Notes: generated from the letters alone by a model not told the origin. 10,206 nucleotides of DNA from Candidatus Methanosuratincola sp. (GCA_029907755.1 JARYLH010000008.1:12372-22577), one strand, 5' to 3'. Positions 1-6,964 are shown, counted from the first letter of the stretch. Made by a program: numbers and translations.

Positions 1-847
1 TGGAGACGCTGTACAGCTCACTGTAGATCGCCATCAGCCTCGGGTTCGCGGGGACCCTTAATATGGAGATCTCCCTGCCTGGCATCTGCTGCTTAACCTC
101 AGGCTCCTCGACCGAGACCGACTCGATTGTTTCGAAAACCTTTCTCAGCTCGCCGAACCTCCTCGGGGAATGTAGCTGGGGGGTCGCGCTCAAAGCCAAT
201 ATCTTCGCCCCCGAGGCCTTTGCCGAGACCAGTATTGAATACCCGTCGGTCTCACCTATGTAGCCGTGGCACTCATCCGCTATCAGTATGTCGTAGGGGA
301 AACGGAAACCGTCGGACTCGAATACCTCCCGAAGGCGTCCCACAGGATCCCCCTCTGCTTTTGCCTGCCTTATCTCGCCCTCGTATTCCGAGAGGAAATC
401 GTTGTAGAGGGTCTGAGGGGTCGTCACCACATACCCTGCGTTCCAGACCATCAGCTCCCTGCGCCTCTCAGGGGGGATGCTCCCCGAGATGAAATAGGCA
501 TTCTCCAAGTTGAGCTGCTTCCTGGCGAAGATCGTCTGCTGTACCCCAAGAGGCACTGAAGGGGTAAGGAACGCCACACGCGAGGGGATCTTCGAGGTCA
601 TTCGGTGTATGTATGCCCCAGCCAGGTACGTCTTGCCCAGGCCGGTTGGGATGCCTACGATGAGCGTCCCGCTGCTCATCTTTTCCAGAATTTTTTGCTG
701 GAATGGGTAGAGCTGGTAGTTCAGGCTCTGTACCGATACGCTCTCTCTCTCGGGTATCCTCTTGTGGGGGAATAGGCTCGAACTGACGACCTGCAGCGAA
801 TATCTGCTGGTATTTAGGAAACTGAGGTAGTCCTCCCATTCCCGCAT
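1..847 (-). CDS. SF2 DNA helicase, Hef/FANCM-like (N-terminal part, runs off left edge)
   Basis: ATP-dependent superfamily 2 helicase, most like the helicase half of archaeal Hef, which acts at branched or stalled replication forks. I read 282 residues before the edge. Visible motifs are Walker A IPTGLGKT (66-73), motif Ia TPSVPL (95-100), TPQT (143-146), motif II DECH (191-194) and motif III SAT (220-222). This covers RecA domain 1; the second RecA domain and any nuclease part lie outside. Two differences from typical Hef are DECH instead of DEAH and a charged stretch at about 153-178 between TPQT and motif II. The ATG at 847 is well fixed, because an in-frame TAA lies four codons upstream (860-862) with no other start between. 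A TATA-like box at 873-880 implies a very short leader. It could instead be another DEAD/DEAH-family repair helicase. Confidence 0.85.
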   Translation of the reverse strand, partial: MREWEDYLSFLNTSRYSLQVVSSSLFPHKRIPERESVSVQSLNYQLYPFQQKILEKMSSGTLIVGIPTGLGKTYLAGAYIHRMTSKIPSRVAFLTPSVPLGVQQTIFARKQLNLENAYFISGSIPPERRRELMVWNAGYVVTTPQTLYNDFLSEYEGEIRQAKAEGDPVGRLREVFESDGFRFPYDILIADECHGYIGETDGYSILVSAKASGAKILALSATPQLHSPRRFGELRKVFETIESVSVEEPEVKQQMPGREISILRVPANPRLMAIYSELYSVS

Positions 848-872
848 CCTGATCCCGCCTTATTAGGTCCTG

Positions 873-880
873 TTAAATTT
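873..880 (-). promoter_or_regulatory. TATA-like box for the helicase gene
   Basis: On the minus strand this reads AAATTTAA, centred about 29 bases before the helicase ATG at 847. That spacing gives a leaderless or nearly leaderless transcript, as elsewhere in the window. Assigned by position and composition only. Confidence 0.4.
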
Positions 881-1017
881 TCCTCGTCTCTTTGTTTGGG
901 TCAATCTGTGTTAAGTGGTTTGCTGAAATTGTTTCTGCACCAGCGAATATAAAAATGAAAAATCATAACCGAACCTACTATACTATAAAGCTATTCAAAA
1001 GGGATGCCTTCCTTTAG

Positions 1018-1134
1018 GACCTAGGCTTAGCCATAAGGGAGAGGCTTTTGGAATCCATAGGCGGCTCGATCGATTTCGCCAGCGAACCGGGAAAAGGGAC
1101 AACCTTCCGCTTAAGGATTCCGGCTTCGGAATAG
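1018..1134 (+). pseudogene. Remnant of a sensor histidine kinase C-terminus (HATPase_c end)
   Basis: Between two in-frame stops (TAG 1015-1017 and TAG 1132-1134) lie 38 codons, starting DLGLAIRERLLESIGG and continuing SIDFASEPGKGTTFRLRIP. This matches the end of histidine-kinase ATPase domains: the GLGLAI box, the L(V/L)ExxGG helix end and the GxGTTFxxxxP G2 box. The rest of the kinase (HisKA, N box, sensor) is missing. The frame continues upstream of the stop from an ATG at 955 through about 20 codons of uncertain origin (IKLFKRDAFL just before the stop). The sequence here is AT-rich, unlike the surrounding genes. I read it as the decayed tail of a lost kinase gene. The motif match is clear; that it is non-functional is inferred from its size. 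Confidence 0.75.
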
Positions 1135-1214
1135 GCTTCCAGAATGAGTCGCCTCAGCTGTGTGCCTGCCTTTTACATAGCAATATGCAAAATGCCTCCC
1201 GACAACCCAAAAAA

Positions 1215-1222
1215 TTTAAAAT
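1215..1222 (+). promoter_or_regulatory. TATA-like box for tRNA-Glu
   Basis: TTTAAAAT inside an A/T-rich run, centred about 29 bases before the first base of the tRNA, fits an archaeal TATA box giving a transcript start a few bases upstream of 1248. Confidence 0.5.
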
Positions 1223-1247
1223 ACCCGCCTAGCATTCCATCAATCAC

Positions 1248-1340
<93 letters not shown>

Positions 1341-1342
1341 AA

Positions 1343-1346
1343 TTTT
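1343..1346 (+). terminator. Short T-run after tRNA-Glu
   Basis: TTTT lies directly after the encoded CCA, in an A/T-rich stretch. Archaeal RNA polymerase can stop at T-runs, but four Ts is weak evidence. Confidence 0.3.
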
Positions 1347-1423
1347 GCAAATTTAAGGCTCTGTCCAGTCGCTGCGGCGGGCTAGCCTGGGCTTGCGCCC
1401 GAACTGCACAATGTTCGGGGCGA

Positions 1424-1542
1424 ATCGAACATCATGGTTCACCCCCTCCAGGATTATGGGTTTGGGTGCGCTCCTGCCCCTCAGCAGCCTAGGGATCGCT
1501 GCCATACCTCTGGCTCCTTGACCGCCTCCCATAATGTTCGAT
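1424..1542. repeat. Imperfect 14-base inverted repeat pair
   Basis: ATCGAACATCATGG (1424-1437) and the reverse complement of CCATAATGTTCGAT (1529-1542) match at 13 of 14 positions, 91 bases apart. The left copy overlaps a second palindrome, ATGTTCG (1411-1417) and CGAACAT (1426-1432) around an 8-base loop. No transposase or target duplication is seen. Confidence 0.5.
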
Positions 1543-1564
1543 GAGCGTGGTTTGAGGTCAGTTG

Positions 1565-1581
1565 AGCACCCACGGGGTGCT
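1565..1581 (+). repeat. Perfect 7-bp hairpin upstream of cooS
   Basis: AGCACCC and GGGTGCT pair perfectly around the 3-base loop ACG. There is no T-run after it, so a terminator is not supported. It lies about 65 bases upstream of the cooS TATA box. Confidence 0.5.
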
Positions 1582-1646
1582 GACAATTGCGCTGCACCTG
1601 TGAGGAGAGTGGGCGGCTTGGGGTGATTCCCCTTCGCGGCACCTTT

Positions 1647-1654
1647 TTTATAAA
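1647..1654 (+). promoter_or_regulatory. TATA box of cooS
   Basis: TTTATAAA is a strong archaeal TATA sequence whose centre lies about 35 bases before the TTG start at 1686. The predicted transcript start is near 1676-1680, giving a leader of under ten bases that would begin around GGTG (1677-1680). Confidence 0.65.
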
Positions 1655-1685
1655 CCGGATTGACAATAATAATTCGGTGTAATTC

Positions 1686-3566
1686 TTGCCAGAGATTAGC
1701 GCGCATGAATCAGTAAAGAAGATGTACGAGAAGCTTAAGGCAGACGGGATGTCAAACGTATGGGACCGCTGGCAGGCGCAGGAGCAGGTCCGGTGCAGGT
1801 CATTCTGCATGAAGGGGCTCAGTTGCCAGTTCTGCAGCAACGGCCCTTGCAGGATCATACCTGGCAAGCTCGAGCGCGGGACATGCGGCATAGACGCAGA
1901 TGCCATGGCGATGCGCTATATGCTCCTCAGGAATGCGATGGGGCTATCGACCTACACGTACCATGCAAGGGAGGTCGCGAAGACGCTGATAGCCACTGGC
2001 TCGGGGAAGGCCCCTTACCCCCTAAAGGACGCATCCAAGCTCAGGATGCTGGCCAGGATCTACGGGATTGATGATAAAAAGGGCGACTCGCAGCTCGCAG
2101 TCGAAGTTGGCAATGCGATCCTCAAGGAGATAAACGCCGACCCTTCAGAGAGGCTCAGCACCCTCTCCTTCGCCACGAAGGGCAGGATCGAGACCTGGAG
2201 GGGGCTGAGCATACTCCCAGGGGGGCCTGCGAATGAGCAGATCGACGCAGTGTCGCACTGCCTGACGAACGTGGACGGGGACTATGTCTCCCTCGCGAAG
2301 ACCGCAATGCGCCTCGCTCTCTCCTGCATCTACGGTTCGCAGATACCGCTCGAGCTCGGTCAGGACGCACTCTTCGGAACGCCCCGGCCGCACATCGTCT
2401 CGTTTGACCTTGGGATCGTCGATCCGGAGTACGTCAACATCGTCGTGAACGGCCACGAGCCCTTCGTCGGGGTCGCGCTGATCAGCCGCTGCAAGGATCC
2501 GTCCGTCCAGGCAAAGGCAAAAGAAGTCGGCGCCAGGGGCATACGGGTGATAGGCTCCATTGAGACGGGACAGGAGATGCTCCAGCGGATGTCCACGGAC
2601 GACGTTTATGTTGGGATGACCGGGAACTGGATCACCATAGAGCCGCTGATAGCCACGAACGCGGTAGACCTGTTTGCCATGGACATGAATTGCTCCCCCC
2701 CGTCCCTCGAGCTCTATGCGAAGCAGTATTCGACCACCTTCGTCTCGGTCTCGCCGCTCGTGAACGTACCAGGTATAACAAGGCATATCGACTACCTTCC
2801 AGAAGAGGTCTCAATGCAGGCTGACGAGCTAGTAAGGCTTGCGATTGAGAACTTCATAAAGAGGAAAGGATCAGCCAGCAGCGTGCCGATGGCGAGGCGA
2901 AATGCAGTTGTCGGATTCTCGGTCGAGTCGATACTCGAGGCGCTCGGAGGGTCGTTGGATCCACTCCTCGGCGAGATAAAATCGGGAAGCATAAGGGGGG
3001 TCGTCGGGCTCGTCTCTTGCACTACGCTCGGCAACGGCCCCCACGATCTGCCCACTATCACCATAGCCAAGGAGCTGATAAGCAGGGACATCCTCGTCCT
3101 ATCCATGGGATGCGGGAACGCCGCGCTTCAGGTGGCAGGTCTCTGCTCACCAGAGGCGAGGGAGCTCGCCGGACCAGGCCTCAAGAGGGTCTGCGGAGCG
3201 CTCGGCATACCCCCGGTCCTCTCGTTCGGGACCTGCACCGATACGGGCCGTCTCTCAATCCTGGTCTCCGAGGTTGCGAAGGCGCTGCACGTCGATGTCC
3301 CAGACCTGCCGATCGCGGTCACCGCTCCTCAGTACATGGAGCAGAAGGCGACGATCGACGCGGTATTTGCTCTGGCTCTGGGAGTACTCACGCATGTCTC
3401 CCCGACCCCGCCTTTAGTCGGAGGCGCCCGTCTGATGAAGCTCCTCTCGCAGGACCTCGAGCACGTCACTGGAGGCTCCCTCCTGATCGAGGACGACATG
3501 ATCAAGGCAGCCGAGAAAATAGCAATCCACATCGAGGGCAAGCGGTCAGCCTTGGGCATCAGCTGA
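1686..3566 (+). CDS. cooS: Ni-CO dehydrogenase catalytic subunit, CooS type, with altered C-cluster site
   Basis: Family role: reversible oxidation of CO to CO2 at a Ni-Fe-S C-cluster, passing electrons through B and D clusters to ferredoxin-like carriers; cytoplasmic homodimer. The 626-residue length is normal. N-terminal iron-sulfur cysteines are C37, C41, C47, C50, C55 and C67. By alignment from memory to canonical CooS, C-cluster residues kept are H257 (NGHEP), C336 (DMNC), C445 (VSC), C476 (MGC) and C517 (GTC); the catalytic Lys matches K554 (EQK). The canonical GxCCTG segment is GSIETG (290-295), so a C-cluster cysteine is absent. Only one His (H93) remains where canonical enzymes have a His relay. 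The TTG start is chosen because residues 7-15 (HESVKKMYE) match the conserved CooS N-terminus. No CooF, CooC or acetyl-CoA synthase gene is nearby. CooS family membership is firm; CO turnover is less certain. Confidence 0.93.
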   Translation: MPEISAHESVKKMYEKLKADGMSNVWDRWQAQEQVRCRSFCMKGLSCQFCSNGPCRIIPGKLERGTCGIDADAMAMRYMLLRNAMGLSTYTYHAREVAKTLIATGSGKAPYPLKDASKLRMLARIYGIDDKKGDSQLAVEVGNAILKEINADPSERLSTLSFATKGRIETWRGLSILPGGPANEQIDAVSHCLTNVDGDYVSLAKTAMRLALSCIYGSQIPLELGQDALFGTPRPHIVSFDLGIVDPEYVNIVVNGHEPFVGVALISRCKDPSVQAKAKEVGARGIRVIGSIETGQEMLQRMSTDDVYVGMTGNWITIEPLIATNAVDLFAMDMNCSPPSLELYAKQYSTTFVSVSPLVNVPGITRHIDYLPEEVSMQADELVRLAIENFIKRKGSASSVPMARRNAVVGFSVESILEALGGSLDPLLGEIKSGSIRGVVGLVSCTTLGNGPHDLPTITIAKELISRDILVLSMGCGNAALQVAGLCSPEARELAGPGLKRVCGALGIPPVLSFGTCTDTGRLSILVSEVAKALHVDVPDLPIAVTAPQYMEQKATIDAVFALALGVLTHVSPTPPLVGGARLMKLLSQDLEHVTGGSLLIEDDMIKAAEKIAIHIEGKRSALGIS

Positions 3567-3603
3567 CACAATCCAGCCGACCTCTTGAGGGTGCCAAAAT
3601 AGC

Positions 3604-3634
3604 CCGCCTGGGGCGGCGGAATGCAAATTTTTTT
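3604..3634 (+). terminator. Possible cooS terminator: GC hairpin then T7
   Basis: CCGCC (3604-3608) and GGCGG (3612-3616) pair around TGG, followed after eleven bases by a run of seven Ts (3628-3634). The T-run also forms part of the next gene's TATA-like box, so one stretch may end cooS transcription and begin the aminopeptidase transcript. Confidence 0.4.
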
Positions 3635-3636
3635 AT
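3628..3636 (+). promoter_or_regulatory. TATA-like box of the M29 aminopeptidase gene
   Basis: TTTTTTTAT is centred about 27 bases before the ATG at 3659, consistent with a leaderless transcript. GGTGA (3651-3655) could act as a ribosome site if transcription starts earlier. Confidence 0.45.
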
Positions 3637-3658
3637 CTACTCGCATGGTAGGTGACTT

Positions 3659-4660
3659 ATGGAACCTAAAGAAGCAGCAAGGAACGCAATTAAGTATGTT
3701 TTCGATGCGATCCCAAATGAGCGCCTGACCGTGATCTGTGACGACTGCAGGCTGGACATAGGCGAAGCCTTCGCGCTCGGGGCACTCGAGCTCGGTCTTG
3801 TCACTAAGATCATCCCGCTCGAAACCGGAGTAGAGGTTAGGCGTGAACTACCGGAGCGCGTCACCGAAGCCGTCGCCAGGAGCACCTCCGACATCTTCAT
3901 CACAGTCTTCAGGGAGAGCGAGAAAGAGACCCCTTTCCGCGTCAGCATAATAAACCTGATTTCGAGGTACAGGAAGTTCAGGCTGGGGCACTGCCCCGGG
4001 ATTACGATGGACATGATGACCGAGGGCGCCCTATCGCTGACCGAGGAGGATCACAGGTCGATGTACTCCTCGGCCTTGGGGCTGATCTCGCGGTTAATGG
4101 ACGTGAGGAGGGTCAGGGTCACCAGCCCCAACGGGACCGATATCGCGTTCAGCGTCGAGGGCAGGGATTTCTTCACCGACACAAAGTTCGACTGGGGGCT
4201 CTTCAAGTGGTGCAACCTCCCGACAGGTGAGGTTATAGTGGCCCCGGTGGAGACCTCCCTCGAGGGTAGGATCGTCTGCGACCTTGCCATCGGAGGAATC
4301 GGTCCCATTCAGACGCCCTTCGAGATAATCGCAAAGGGCGGGCGGGCTACGGAGTTCAGGTGTGCCGACAGGGGCCTGCTCTCGAGGGTCGAAACCGCAC
4401 TGGGTGTAGACGAAATGGCGAGGTACGTCGGAGAGTTCGCCTTCGGCCTCAACAAGAAGGCGAGGGTCAACGCCGGTTTCCTCGAAGCCGAGAAGGTTGC
4501 GAACACAATCCACGTGGCATTCGGTCACAACACTGACTTCCCCGGGGGAAGGAACAGGTCCGCAACGCACATGGACTTCCTCATCTCCAGGCCTACCGTG
4601 GAGTGCACCTACGCCTCAGGAATTACCGAAGCGGTCATGCGAGACGGCCGCCTAATCTAG
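3659..4660 (+). CDS. M29-family metalloaminopeptidase (aminopeptidase T/AmpS-like)
   Basis: Family role: removal of N-terminal residues from peptides by a two-metal centre in the cytoplasm. The protein has 333 residues, somewhat shorter than bacterial AmpS, as is usual for archaeal relatives. Features matching the family are LPTGEV (187-192) followed by AP-x-E-T-S (195-200), GEFAFGLN (258-265), the TIHVAFG helix (283-289) and THMDF (303-307). Likely metal ligands are E191, E259, H285, H304 and D306, so the catalytic set looks complete. The start is the ATG right after GGTGACTT. It is separated from cooS by 92 bases with its own TATA-like box, so it is probably not co-transcribed with cooS. 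Its TAG shares bases with the convergent porB stop. Substrate preference cannot be read from the sequence. Confidence 0.88.
   Translation: MEPKEAARNAIKYVFDAIPNERLTVICDDCRLDIGEAFALGALELGLVTKIIPLETGVEVRRELPERVTEAVARSTSDIFITVFRESEKETPFRVSIINLISRYRKFRLGHCPGITMDMMTEGALSLTEEDHRSMYSSALGLISRLMDVRRVRVTSPNGTDIAFSVEGRDFFTDTKFDWGLFKWCNLPTGEVIVAPVETSLEGRIVCDLAIGGIGPIQTPFEIIAKGGRATEFRCADRGLLSRVETALGVDEMARYVGEFAFGLNKKARVNAGFLEAEKVANTIHVAFGHNTDFPGGRNRSATHMDFLISRPTVECTYASGITEAVMRDGRLI
4657..4660. other. CTAG shared by two convergent stop codons
   Basis: The palindrome CTAG contains the aminopeptidase TAG on the plus strand (4658-4660) and the porB TAG on the minus strand (4657-4659). The two genes overlap by four bases and no intergenic terminator is possible. 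Confidence 0.9.
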
Positions 4661-5574
4661 CCCTTGCACAGCGCAAGGATCCTCTCCCACTCCTCGTCGA
4701 TGCGTCTCTTCATGCCTTCAATCTTCGACGGATCCGCTTGGGCGAACCTCCCCTGAATCCTTAGGTACTCCTCGAGCGGGCGCCTCTTTGACCTCTCCGC
4801 CAGCCCGGAAGATGGTCCCGTGAGCCTGCACCTCCCTCCGGCCCACTCGTAGAGTATCCATGCCCCACTCTCGACCGCGAGCTTGCCGACTTCGACCGTC
4901 TTCTCGGTTGGGTACCTCCAGCCGGGGGGGCAGGGGGAAAGCAGATGGATGTATCTCGTCCCCCTCATTGAGATTGCCCTCCTGAGCTTGTTCGCGAAGT
5001 CAAGCGGGTAGGATGTGCATGCGGTCGCTACATAGGGGATCCTGTGTGCAATCATTATCCCTGGGACGTCCTTCTTCCCCTCCGACTTCCCCGTGATTGT
5101 GGTGGTCGTCCTCGCGCCTTCGGGCGTGCTGCCGCTCCTCTGGGTCCCGGTGTTCATGTAGGCCTCGTTGTCGTAGCAGACGTAGATCAGATCATCCCCC
5201 CTTTCAGCTGCCCCGCTCAGCGACTGGATTCCTATGTCTGCCGTACCCCCGTCTCCTGCCCAGCAAACGATGTTCACGTCCATGATGCCCTTCATCTCCA
5301 GCGCAGCCCTTATCCCGGATGCCGTGGCGGCTGAGGCGGCAAATGCGGTGTTGAAGATGGGGACCTTCGAGGGCGTCTTGGGGCAGTGCCCCTGCACCAC
5401 CGACATGCAGCAAGCCGGGATTACGAGGATCGTCCTAGGGCCGAGCACCTTTAGCCCTATCCTCATCGCCATAACTGCCGCACACCCCGGGCACGCGGCA
5501 TTCCCTGGTAGAAGGTACTCCTCGTCTGTAAGGTTCCTCAACGTGAAGGTTCCTGTGATCCCTTGATCCCCCAC
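4657..5574 (-). CDS. porB: Pyruvate:ferredoxin oxidoreductase beta subunit (TPP-binding)
   Basis: The beta subunit holds thiamine pyrophosphate and the proximal [4Fe-4S] cluster of POR, which converts pyruvate plus CoA to acetyl-CoA and CO2 with ferredoxin reduction, or the reverse. Visible features in 305 residues are CPGC (28-31) with C56 and C215 as likely cluster ligands, the TPP motif GDGGTADIG (108-116) continuing to YDNEAYMNTGTQRS (134-147), and SPCPPGW (213-219). The GTG start at 5574 has a purine-rich site (5581-5590, GGAGGGGGGA) six bases upstream but overlaps porA by 37 bases. A TTG at 5541 would reduce this to a four-base TTGA overlap. It is the last gene of porG-porD-porA-porB. 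A related 2-oxoacid oxidoreductase is possible, but the pattern is POR-like. Confidence 0.92.
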   Translation of the reverse strand: MGDQGITGTFTLRNLTDEEYLLPGNAACPGCAAVMAMRIGLKVLGPRTILVIPACCMSVVQGHCPKTPSKVPIFNTAFAASAATASGIRAALEMKGIMDVNIVCWAGDGGTADIGIQSLSGAAERGDDLIYVCYDNEAYMNTGTQRSGSTPEGARTTTTITGKSEGKKDVPGIMIAHRIPYVATACTSYPLDFANKLRRAISMRGTRYIHLLSPCPPGWRYPTEKTVEVGKLAVESGAWILYEWAGGRCRLTGPSSGLAERSKRRPLEEYLRIQGRFAQADPSKIEGMKRRIDEEWERILALCKG

Positions 5575-6707
5575 CAGATCTCCCCCCTCCCCTCGCCAGC
5601 CTCCGCCCTCCTGATCGCATCCCTGGCGATCCCTGCGAAGTCCATCACGCTGAGGTCTCGCCCCCCGATCCCAGCTATGTAGTTGAAAGGTCCTGCGCCA
5701 GTTGCCGAAGCCACCTCTTGTCCGATTATGCCGCCGAGCCCGAAGGAGTAGTCCCTGTCAACAACTGCGACCGCCTTGCACCCTTGCAACGCTGCCCTAA
5801 TCCTCTCAGAAGGAAACGGCCTGATGACCCTGAGCCTCAAAACGCCAGCCCTGACCCCCTCGTCCCTCAGAGCGTCCGCCGCGTCCTTAGCGTCGCCAGA
5901 AGACGCGCCGACCACCACCAGCATTACCTCGGCGCCAGAAGTCCTGTACTCCTCCACCAAGCCAGCCTGTTGCCTGCCTGAGACCCTGCTGAACTCGGAT
6001 GCCGCCTCCTCGATGACACCGGAGCTTTCCTTCAGCCTCTCCATTGTGGAATGCCTTATCTCCATCATCCTCTCAGGGCTTGCCATGTTCCCGTATGTGG
6101 TCGGCTCTTGGACGTCTATGACCTTCCAGTCCCCCTCGGGTGCCGGAAGGAATGCGTCCGCCTCCTCCTGCCCGATCAGGTCGAGCCTCTCCGAGGTATG
6201 TGAAAGTGAGAACGCATCGAGCCCGAACATGACTGGCTGCCTAACCCTCCTATCCTCGGCGATCCTGAATGCCTGTATGGAGGCGTCGTAGGCCTCCTGC
6301 ACGCTCTCGCACATGATGACTATCCATCCTGCGTCCCTCTGGCTGAGGATGTCCGTGTGCTCATTCCAAATGCTCCAAGGAGGGGCAAGAGCCCTCGTCA
6401 CCACTGCCATGACCACCGGGAAGCTCCCTAGCCCTGCCCAGAAGACCATCTCGCTCATGTACAACAACCCTTGCGACGACGTGGCGGTGAACGCTCTCGC
6501 GCCGCAGGCTGAAGCGCCTATGCAGGCCGCCATTGCGCTGTGCTCCGACTCCACCCGCAGGAACTTTGCGCGCATCTCCCCCTTTTCAATGAATTCGGAG
6601 AGCTTCTCGATGATCTGCGTCTGGGGAGTTATCGGGTAAGCGGCTATGACCTCTGCCCTGGCCGCCTTCACGCCGTACGCAACCGCGTGGTTTCCCGTTG
6701 CGATCAA
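5538..6707 (-). CDS. porA: Pyruvate:ferredoxin oxidoreductase alpha subunit
   Basis: The alpha subunit provides the pyrimidine-binding half of the TPP site and the substrate pocket. In 389 residues I see GNHAVAYGV near the N-terminus, YPITPQT (24-30), the SEHSAM segment (54-59), GASACGARAFTATSSQGL (64-81) and TRALAPPWSIWNEHTD, whose Arg and DH/EH-type ending are as in POR rather than in 2-oxoglutarate enzymes. RDAGWIVI and QEAYD follow. The C-terminal part (about 255-370) is the usual transketolase-C-like domain. The start is TTG at 6707, five bases after the porD stop, with GGGAGG ten bases upstream. No ATG fits, since the next Met lies beyond YPITPQT. It overlaps porB by 37 bases. Confidence 0.93.
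   Translation of the reverse strand: MIATGNHAVAYGVKAARAEVIAAYPITPQTQIIEKLSEFIEKGEMRAKFLRVESEHSAMAACIGASACGARAFTATSSQGLLYMSEMVFWAGLGSFPVVMAVVTRALAPPWSIWNEHTDILSQRDAGWIVIMCESVQEAYDASIQAFRIAEDRRVRQPVMFGLDAFSLSHTSERLDLIGQEEADAFLPAPEGDWKVIDVQEPTTYGNMASPERMMEIRHSTMERLKESSGVIEEAASEFSRVSGRQQAGLVEEYRTSGAEVMLVVVGASSGDAKDAADALRDEGVRAGVLRLRVIRPFPSERIRAALQGCKAVAVVDRDYSFGLGGIIGQEVASATGAGPFNYIAGIGGRDLSVMDFAGIARDAIRRAEAGEGRGEIWWGIKGSQEPSR
5581..5590 (-). promoter_or_regulatory. Ribosome binding site supporting the porB GTG start
   Basis: GGAGGGGGGA on the minus strand ends six bases before the GTG at 5574. This favours that start over the downstream TTG at 5541 even though it lies inside porA. Confidence 0.5.
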
Positions 6708-6712
6708 ATCTG

Positions 6713-6964
6713 CTATACCTCCCTCACCATCCTGATTGCGCGGGCAGCGCAGACCTCAGCGCATATGCCACATCCCTTGCAGAATTCGTACACTATCCAG
6801 ATCTCCCCCTTGCACCCCCTCCTCACTACCCCTTCGGGGCAGAATAGCCAGCAGAGGTGGCACTTGGTGCACATGCTGTTGTCCACCTCCGGTCTCCTGA
6901 TCCTCCACATCCCTGTCAGTCCGCCTGCGCCCTCAGTTGCCTTCGAGACTGGTCCTCCTAACAT
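6713..6964 (-). CDS. porD: Pyruvate:ferredoxin oxidoreductase delta subunit (2[4Fe-4S] ferredoxin)
   Basis: A small ferredoxin-like subunit that passes electrons from the TPP site to external ferredoxin. In 83 residues there are two complete CxxCxxCxxxC motifs: C32, C35, C38, C42 and C62, C65, C68, C72, the first ending in CPE. One extra Cys is at 51. The ATG at 6964 overlaps the porG stop in ATGTTAG (seven shared bases), pointing to translational coupling. It is the second gene of the operon, the usual archaeal G-D-A-B order. Confidence 0.93.
   Translation of the reverse strand: MLGGPVSKATEGAGGLTGMWRIRRPEVDNSMCTKCHLCWLFCPEGVVRRGCKGEIWIVYEFCKGCGICAEVCAARAIRMVREV

Larger units (their letters stand above)
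848..1247. other. Intergenic stretch with kinase remnant and tRNA promoter
   Basis: No intact gene is visible between the helicase start and tRNA-Glu. It holds the helicase promoter, an AT-rich part (about 870-1010), the histidine-kinase remnant and the TATA-like box of tRNA-Glu. Nothing recognisable is seen at 1135-1210. Confidence 0.6.
1342..1640. other. Unexplained intergenic region with inverted repeats
   Basis: No gene is recognised in about 300 bases before the cooS promoter. The longest open frame is on the minus strand (1353-1706) and has no family resemblance I can name, so I do not call it. The region contains three copies of the 7-mer ATGTTCG or its complement (1411-1417, 1426-1432, 1534-1540) and a hairpin at 1565-1581. 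It may be the decayed end of a mobile element or a regulatory region. Confidence 0.45.

Noticed and set aside
468..839. 123-codon minus-strand open frame at the left end
   Set aside because: It is a shifted frame of the helicase gene; the helicase motifs are in the other frame running to the window edge.
1353..1706. Open frame of 117 codons on the minus strand upstream of cooS
   Set aside because: It overlaps the cooS promoter and start, and its sequence shows no domain I recognise. It is probably a chance open frame in GC-rich DNA, though a decayed gene cannot be excluded.
2145..2786. 213-codon open frame antisense to cooS
   Set aside because: It lies wholly within the well-supported cooS frame and reads as low-complexity charged sequence typical of a shadow frame.
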